Source: Diogma glabrata (taxonomy: Eukaryota; Arthropoda; Insecta; Diptera; Cylindrotomidae). From it: DNA of 64,000 bases. Location of the stretch: positions 47,944,485 through 48,008,484 of the forward strand of contig OY856187.1 of assembly GCA_963693315.1 (NCBI GenBank), read 5' to 3'. The translations under genes were made by a program, and so were the position numbers. The notes below the pieces were generated by a model that saw nothing but the letters and a program-made list of their open reading frames with translations, was not told the DNA's origin and ran no database searches. Below, one piece after another: positions 58,278 to 64,000 of this stretch (within the stretch, counting starts at the first letter, position 1; each line of letters opens with the position of its first letter).

Positions 58278-59413
58278 TTAAACGTCATTTTTATTTATTA
58301 AACTAATATTAAACGTACAATTTCTTAATGTTGCATTTTGGAAATTAAAATCATGCAATGCCGTAGAAGTCTGTACAGGCGAAGTTAAATTTTCTGCAAT
58401 CAAATGATATGCTGATTTTTCAATGATATTTGTCTTGCTGGCACTAGGTGTTGTAACTTCGTTCAAGATTTTACTTGCATTCTCATTTTTATTTAGCAGT
58501 GACTTCTCTATGTATCCTTCCGCTACACTACCTGATTTCCAGCCCCCGTGCCGCTTTAACGACTCAATACTACCTCCTCCATCAATTAATAGTGTAGCCG
58601 AAGTGCGTCTTAAACAATGACCTGTGTATTCTATCGAATTACTTAATTTTAAGAAAGTTGCAACCTTTCCAGGAAGACTACCAATACCATGTATTCCCAT
58701 TACAGTTCTGCGGCATTTTCCATTTTGATATTTTAAAAAGAATCTAGCTTCTGGCATGTCTTTTGACCTGCGTATTTTCGATAAATTTTGAGGTAATTTT
58801 CTCCAATTATTGTGAACGATCGAACTTTTCTAGTCTTACTGTTCGGAATTTTAATCAAAATAACATTCTCCATGTCCTCTATGTCTGTAGTTTTCATTTT
58901 CACCATTTCATCATATCTGCAGGCTCCAATTACTCCAATTAATAAAACAATCTAAGAAAATTACATATTTAAACCACAAAATTAAAATTACTCAAAACGT
59001 ATTACCTTTAATCCTAAGTACAAATCATCGGGTGCTTCAAATAAAAAAGTTTCAAACTGCTCCTTCGAAAAAATTCTTGATTTTTTTGCAGAGTACCCTT
59101 TCTTTGATTTCTTCAAGAACGCGCGTAACTTTAAATATTTACTAATATCCATTCCATGTTTAATTATTAGTTGCGATTTGATCATGGAATATCGTAACCA
59201 CATGGTCGATGATTTCCATTTTTTCTCCTTAGCCATTGTGTTGAAATATGCTAGCAGCACATTTTCTTCAAATGTATTTACATCCTTTGAGTTGCACCAC
59301 TCTTTAAAATGATGGTACGTCGCACAATATCTCTCGCCAGATTTTGTGGGTCCAAGAGAGGAGACTGCATCATTGGCCGCAGCCTCAATTTCTGCTGAGA
59401 AACTCGATTGCAT
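58278..59413 (-). pseudogene. Crypton-type tyrosine recombinase gene, two exons, one frameshift
   Basis: Exon 1 (59413-59006, 136 codons from ATG) encodes a SAM-like core-binding domain (GERYCATYHHFKEW ... KKGYSAKKSRIFS). A 54-bp intron (59005-58952) has GT and TTCTTAG borders. Exon 2 (58951-58278) encodes the catalytic domain: Arg in GACRYDEM, HCLRR (H-x-x-R), HGGW and the Tyr in AEGYIE, so R-H-R-W-Y are all present. A Cys/Asn/Phe-rich tail (NATLRNCTFNI) follows. Exon 2 needs one frame change near 58760-58790, consistent with a one-base deletion; without it the second half would start at 58757. CCAAT- and TATA-like words lie upstream of the ATG. It would bind and recombine DNA if whole. It could be a Crypton transposon copy or a domesticated gene. 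Confidence 0.82.
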
Positions 59414-59419
59414 TTAAAA

Positions 59420-59600
59420 AACTGGCCAATCACAACTAACAACAACGATGAACAATTTATACATGTCAAAACGTTTTTTTGTAAACAATCGAAACTACTC
59501 ATATTTATAAATCACGCCTTCTTAGATATTTATTGTTTGCATAAATTAAAACAAGAACTGAGTATCAAAACCACAAAAACATGGCACAATTTAAAGCGTT
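59420..59600 (-). promoter_or_regulatory. Putative promoter region of the recombinase gene
   Basis: On the minus strand GATTGGCC (near 59428) and TGTATAAAT (near 59460) lie shortly upstream of the ATG at 59413. These are weak, common words, so the call is tentative. Confidence 0.25.
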
Positions 59601-59604
59601 TGAA

Positions 59605-59730
59605 GAAAAAATAACATATTTTATTTGGAGGAGAAGTAACTTTCCATGGCTTGCCTTCTGTTACCCGCCGAACGCAGTGAGCGCCATGGAAAGTCATACT
59701 TTTCCTCCTAATAAAATAATATACTATTTC
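59605..59730. repeat. GC-apex imperfect palindrome P8
   Basis: Arms: TTTATTTGGAGGAGAAGTAA CTTTCCATGGC against GCCATGGAAAGTCATACTTT TCCTCCTAATAAAA. The unpaired apex (59651-59679) contains CCGCCGAACGCAGTGAGC. The right end carries AATATACTATT, as in P5 and P6. Confidence 0.88.
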
Positions 59731-59798
59731 AATAGTTTTAAAATATTTCTTAAGGTGGCGATTTTGTTAGTTCTTTCAAACAACTTTTCTTGTTTAGT

Positions 59799-59985
59799 TT
59801 GGATTTTTGAGATCAATTAAACTCAAGTAAGTAAAGAAGTAATTGGAATATTTTCAATTCAAAGGTATGGTTTGAAGTTTCTCAGAAAAAAACTCCAATT
59901 CACATTTTTCGTGTTTCGGATGGGATTCGAACCTACCCGGCTCGAATCCTTGGGCAGACACGCTATCGATTACGCCGTTGAGGCG
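59799..59985 (-). mobile_element. tRNA-derived SINE, copy 2
   Basis: Same orientation and body as 14119-14318, with a short deletion in the head (the CTCGTCAGTGC block is missing). Box B GGTTCGAATCC is intact on the minus strand. Confidence 0.8.
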
Positions 59986-59989
59986 ATGA

Positions 59990-61845
59990 CAATTTCAAAG
60001 TTGAAACTTCTTCATCACTTATTTATTTTTACTTAAGTTGAATTTTTCCACTGTCATTAGACTCCATATTATGGAAATGTTTTCATATTATATGGGATTT
60101 TTTGCATTAAATTTCTAGACAATACTTTGTGTGAATTTATAGAATGGGGAACATTTCTATTCTAATTAACATCCTAAGTCACGATTGTATCGTCATTATT
60201 AATTGTTTCCAATGAATGTGAAATCAATGGCTGACACTTGGTCAATTTGTAGTCTTATATGTATTAACATTAGACTACATTAAGGGAATTTAAATTGTGT
60301 GTACGAGAAGTTCCCCCAGTTCCCCCAGTTCAGTACAAATAATCAGATATGCACGCAAAGGAAAATGTGTAAACGGAATCAAATCAAGACAAAAAAACTG
60401 TTTGCGTTGATTTGCGAGCAAAGAAATTTGGCAATTATCCGGCGTTCTGAAGAGCCCCTATCATTTATTTCGAAACCATTCTCCTATAACAGATACCATG
60501 GCACACGTTCTATTTACGCTTTTGTTGGCAGCTTACACAAAAAACATGGAAGTAGGTAAACCGAAAATTTAGATACAGTGGAAATTTTTATTTTGTTTGT
60601 CTTTTGTTTGAAGTTATAAAAGTTAGGAGTACATTAGGAATACAGAAAATTTGAGGAGTTTCAAGTCACTCAAAGGAGTAGTGTACTACCGAAAGAAGTA
60701 CCTATGGTCACCTCACAATAGTCGAGACGATGCATCTAATAATTAGCCAAAATTAATGAAAGAATATTGAGAAAATTTGATTCACCCCGAACTTCAAAAT
60801 ATCTAACAATAATACTACATTCGAACTTCTAAAAATACTGGTATCAGTACTAAAAAATTTTTGTTATAACGGAACCTTTCATTTGTAAAAGATCTTTCAG
60901 TTTAAATTTGTACAAAGCCGTGGTCCATTCAGTCAAGAGAAAATATCTGAAAAAACTATGCGATGTAAATGTAAGGTCTAAACTGTAACGATACTAAATT
61001 TAAAGACTCTTAAATGACACCTGACTGGGTAAAAAAATTATTTTACTCCTTTTCACTCCCGTCCCCTTCAAACATGGTTCTGTACGCCTATTTCGGTATT
61101 TCCCTAGGAATTAGAATTGAGAAAAAAGCTCAATAAATAAAATAAAGAAATATTTTCTAATACGAATTTGTTATTTCCTGCGTCACGGAATACTAGTTAT
61201 GAAAACATTGCCATAATTTTTTTCTCAATTCCTAATTCACGATGTGCCGGAATAGGGCATTTAACTGGACATTTTATCCTTCGCTTTTTTCGTTGAAAAT
61301 TTACTAATCGTTTCGTTTTATAGTTGTGAATTTTTTCAAATTTTTCATCTCGACCAGTTTGGAACTAAACGGAAGCATGGTTAAAAAATGATTAATAAAG
61401 TCTCCGTTAAGGTTTGCAATATCTGTTAACCGGTAAATCGCACAAAAACAAAACCGGTAAATTTCCAAGTTTTTACCGGTCTCGGTAAAAATTAAACAAA
61501 CTTATATTTATGCTCATATCTAATATATTTTTAAAAAATAACATAAGCTGGATCAAACCAAACACATCCATACGTTGAAATATTCCTACTTCATATGCTA
61601 ACAGTTTTTACCACAAGTAAAAAATCGTAGAAACATGATGTTCGTTCATTCATGGCAAATGCTGCTTATGGATTCTGGTTTTTGCCATCTAATAAATGTT
61701 TAACGCTGTTGGCCAAAAAGTTAAATGGGTTCGAACTTGATAGAACACTAATTCAATTTCGACTGGTGATGCTGCAGTTAGGAAAAAAGCAGAACCTTTG
61801 ATTAATATGTTTATCGGCGATTGTGTTTATTTCATTCAGCTAACG
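59990..61845. other. Unassigned AT-rich region with a 282-bp-core fragment
   Basis: Near 61010-61090 AAATGACACCTGACTGGGT and CACTCCCGTCCCCTTCAAAC resemble the core of the 32157-33065 repeat. Nothing else recognised; the 86-codon ORF at 60299-60559 lacks any known motif. Confidence 0.5.
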
Positions 61846-61849
61846 GTTA

Positions 61850-63003
61850 AATCAAAAATTCATATTTCTTTCAAAATTCCAAAAATATTCTAAAAATTAA
61901 AATAAAATCAAAAATTTAAACTTATTTTTAAAGTTCTAAACACATTCCAAAAATTATTGCAAAATCAAAGATTGAAACTTTTTTCAAAATTCTAAAAATA
62001 TTGCAAAAATTATAACAAAATCAAAAATTGAAACTCTTTCCAATATTCTTAAAATATTGCAAAAATTATAACAAAATCAAATATACAAACTTTTTCGAAA
62101 TTCTAAAATATTCCAAAAATTATAACAAATTCAAAAATTTCTTAAAATAATGCAAAAATTATAAAAAATCAAAAAAAAAACATTTTTCAAAGTTCTAAAA
62201 ATATTCCGAAAATTATTACAAAATCAAAAATTGAAACTTTTTCCAAAAATTCAAGCTTTTTTCCAAAATTCTAAAAATTGTGCAAAAATTATAACAAAAT
62301 GAAAAAAAATTTTTTTCAAAATTCCAAAAATAATATTAAAATCAAAAATACAAACTTTTTCAAAATTCTAAAAATATTCCAAAATTTCAATCTTTTTCCA
62401 AAATTCTAGAAATATCGCAAATATTATAACAAAATCAATATTACAAACTTTTTTCATGTTCAATTACATTTCATGTCATACAAATATTTAATTTTATTTT
62501 TTTCCAAAAAATTGGGTAAAAATAAATGAAAATCATTCGTTTGATACACTTGACAATTTTTTGACAAACTTATAATGCAATAATCTAGTTTTTGGTCTCA
62601 CATACCAATCTCGACTATCAAGATTTCTTGAAATTCAAGGTTACTACTCATTATCACATAAATATACCGTTTTTTAATCAAAAAATATGCAAATTTCCTT
62701 GTCTTGACACACTTCACGATTTTTTTGACACACTTCCGGTACAGTTATCGAACACAACGTCCTTTCGGACCTGTCCATTGAGTATACCTATTTTTAGAAA
62801 AAAAATTTTGAAATCCCTCTAGCAGTTTTCTAGATTTCGTAGGTAATGACGGACGGACGGCCGATCGGCAGACATACATACATTTTTTGCTTGTTTAGAA
62901 TCAGTAGGTCCTAAAACGCCGAGAAATGCCAAAAAAAAGTGGGGGTAAGAATTCCACTTTTAGCTCGAGAATGTAATACTTAGGTCTTTCAGACCGAAGT
63001 AAT
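61850..63003 (+). mobile_element. ACTTCGGTCTG-family element, copy G (5'-truncated)
   Basis: It starts inside the A/T-rich array, keeps the whole 3' domain, and ends GGTCTTTCAGACCGAAGTAA T at 63003 with an intact hairpin. The 5' domain is missing. Confidence 0.85.
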
Positions 63004-63972
<969 letters not shown>

Positions 63973-64000
63973 AATTCTTTTTTATTTATTTCATTACACT

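Overview
The window looks like repeat-dominated nuclear DNA from an arthropod, probably an insect. It is very AT-rich and carries spliceosomal-type intron signals, tRNA-like SINE heads, non-LTR retroelement relics, a Gypsy-type LTR element, hAT and Tc1/mariner-like DNA transposons, and many inverted-repeat elements. I see no convincing intact host gene, no rRNA or functional tRNA gene, and nothing bacterial or viral. The species cannot be named from the sequence. Layout: 1-5800 holds a 276-bp inverted-repeat element beside a decayed LINE 3' end, the first copy of a dispersed 1.3-1.9 kb family (here called the ACTTCGGTCTG family), a GATC-rich element with a second element nested in it, and a LINE RNase H relic. 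5980-8110 holds a GC-apex palindrome and a 1.9-kb inverted-repeat element. 8930-10650 is a higher-order tandem repeat. 13100-14320 has a near-perfect hairpin and a SINE. 14650-20730 is a deep nest: a GATC-rich element interrupted by a 5.4-kb element, which holds an ACTTCGGTCTG copy and a 2.9-kb long-TIR element, which in turn holds an older repeat carrying a 392-bp MITE. The clearest protein-coding unit is a young LTR retrotransposon at 22972-26660. It has 4-bp target duplications, near-identical LTRs and one intact 793-codon Gag-protease ORF, but no reverse transcriptase, RNase H or integrase, so it should be non-autonomous. Immediately downstream, 26665-27680 is a cluster of imperfect palindromes. 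The rest is mostly unassigned AT-rich DNA with further ACTTCGGTCTG copies (27773, 33080, 42949, 48134, 61850), a 633-bp MITE (36345), a large inverted repeat enclosing an exon-like acidic ORF (45540-47185), a hAT element inserted into a second hAT-like pseudogene (52868-55250), and a two-exon Crypton-type tyrosine recombinase gene on the minus strand (58278-59413) broken by one frameshift. The window ends in a long (AT)n microsatellite. The most unusual signals are the young Gag-protease-only element, the palindromes that share termini and partly share GC-rich apices while their arms differ, and several insertions for which the window itself supplies the empty site.
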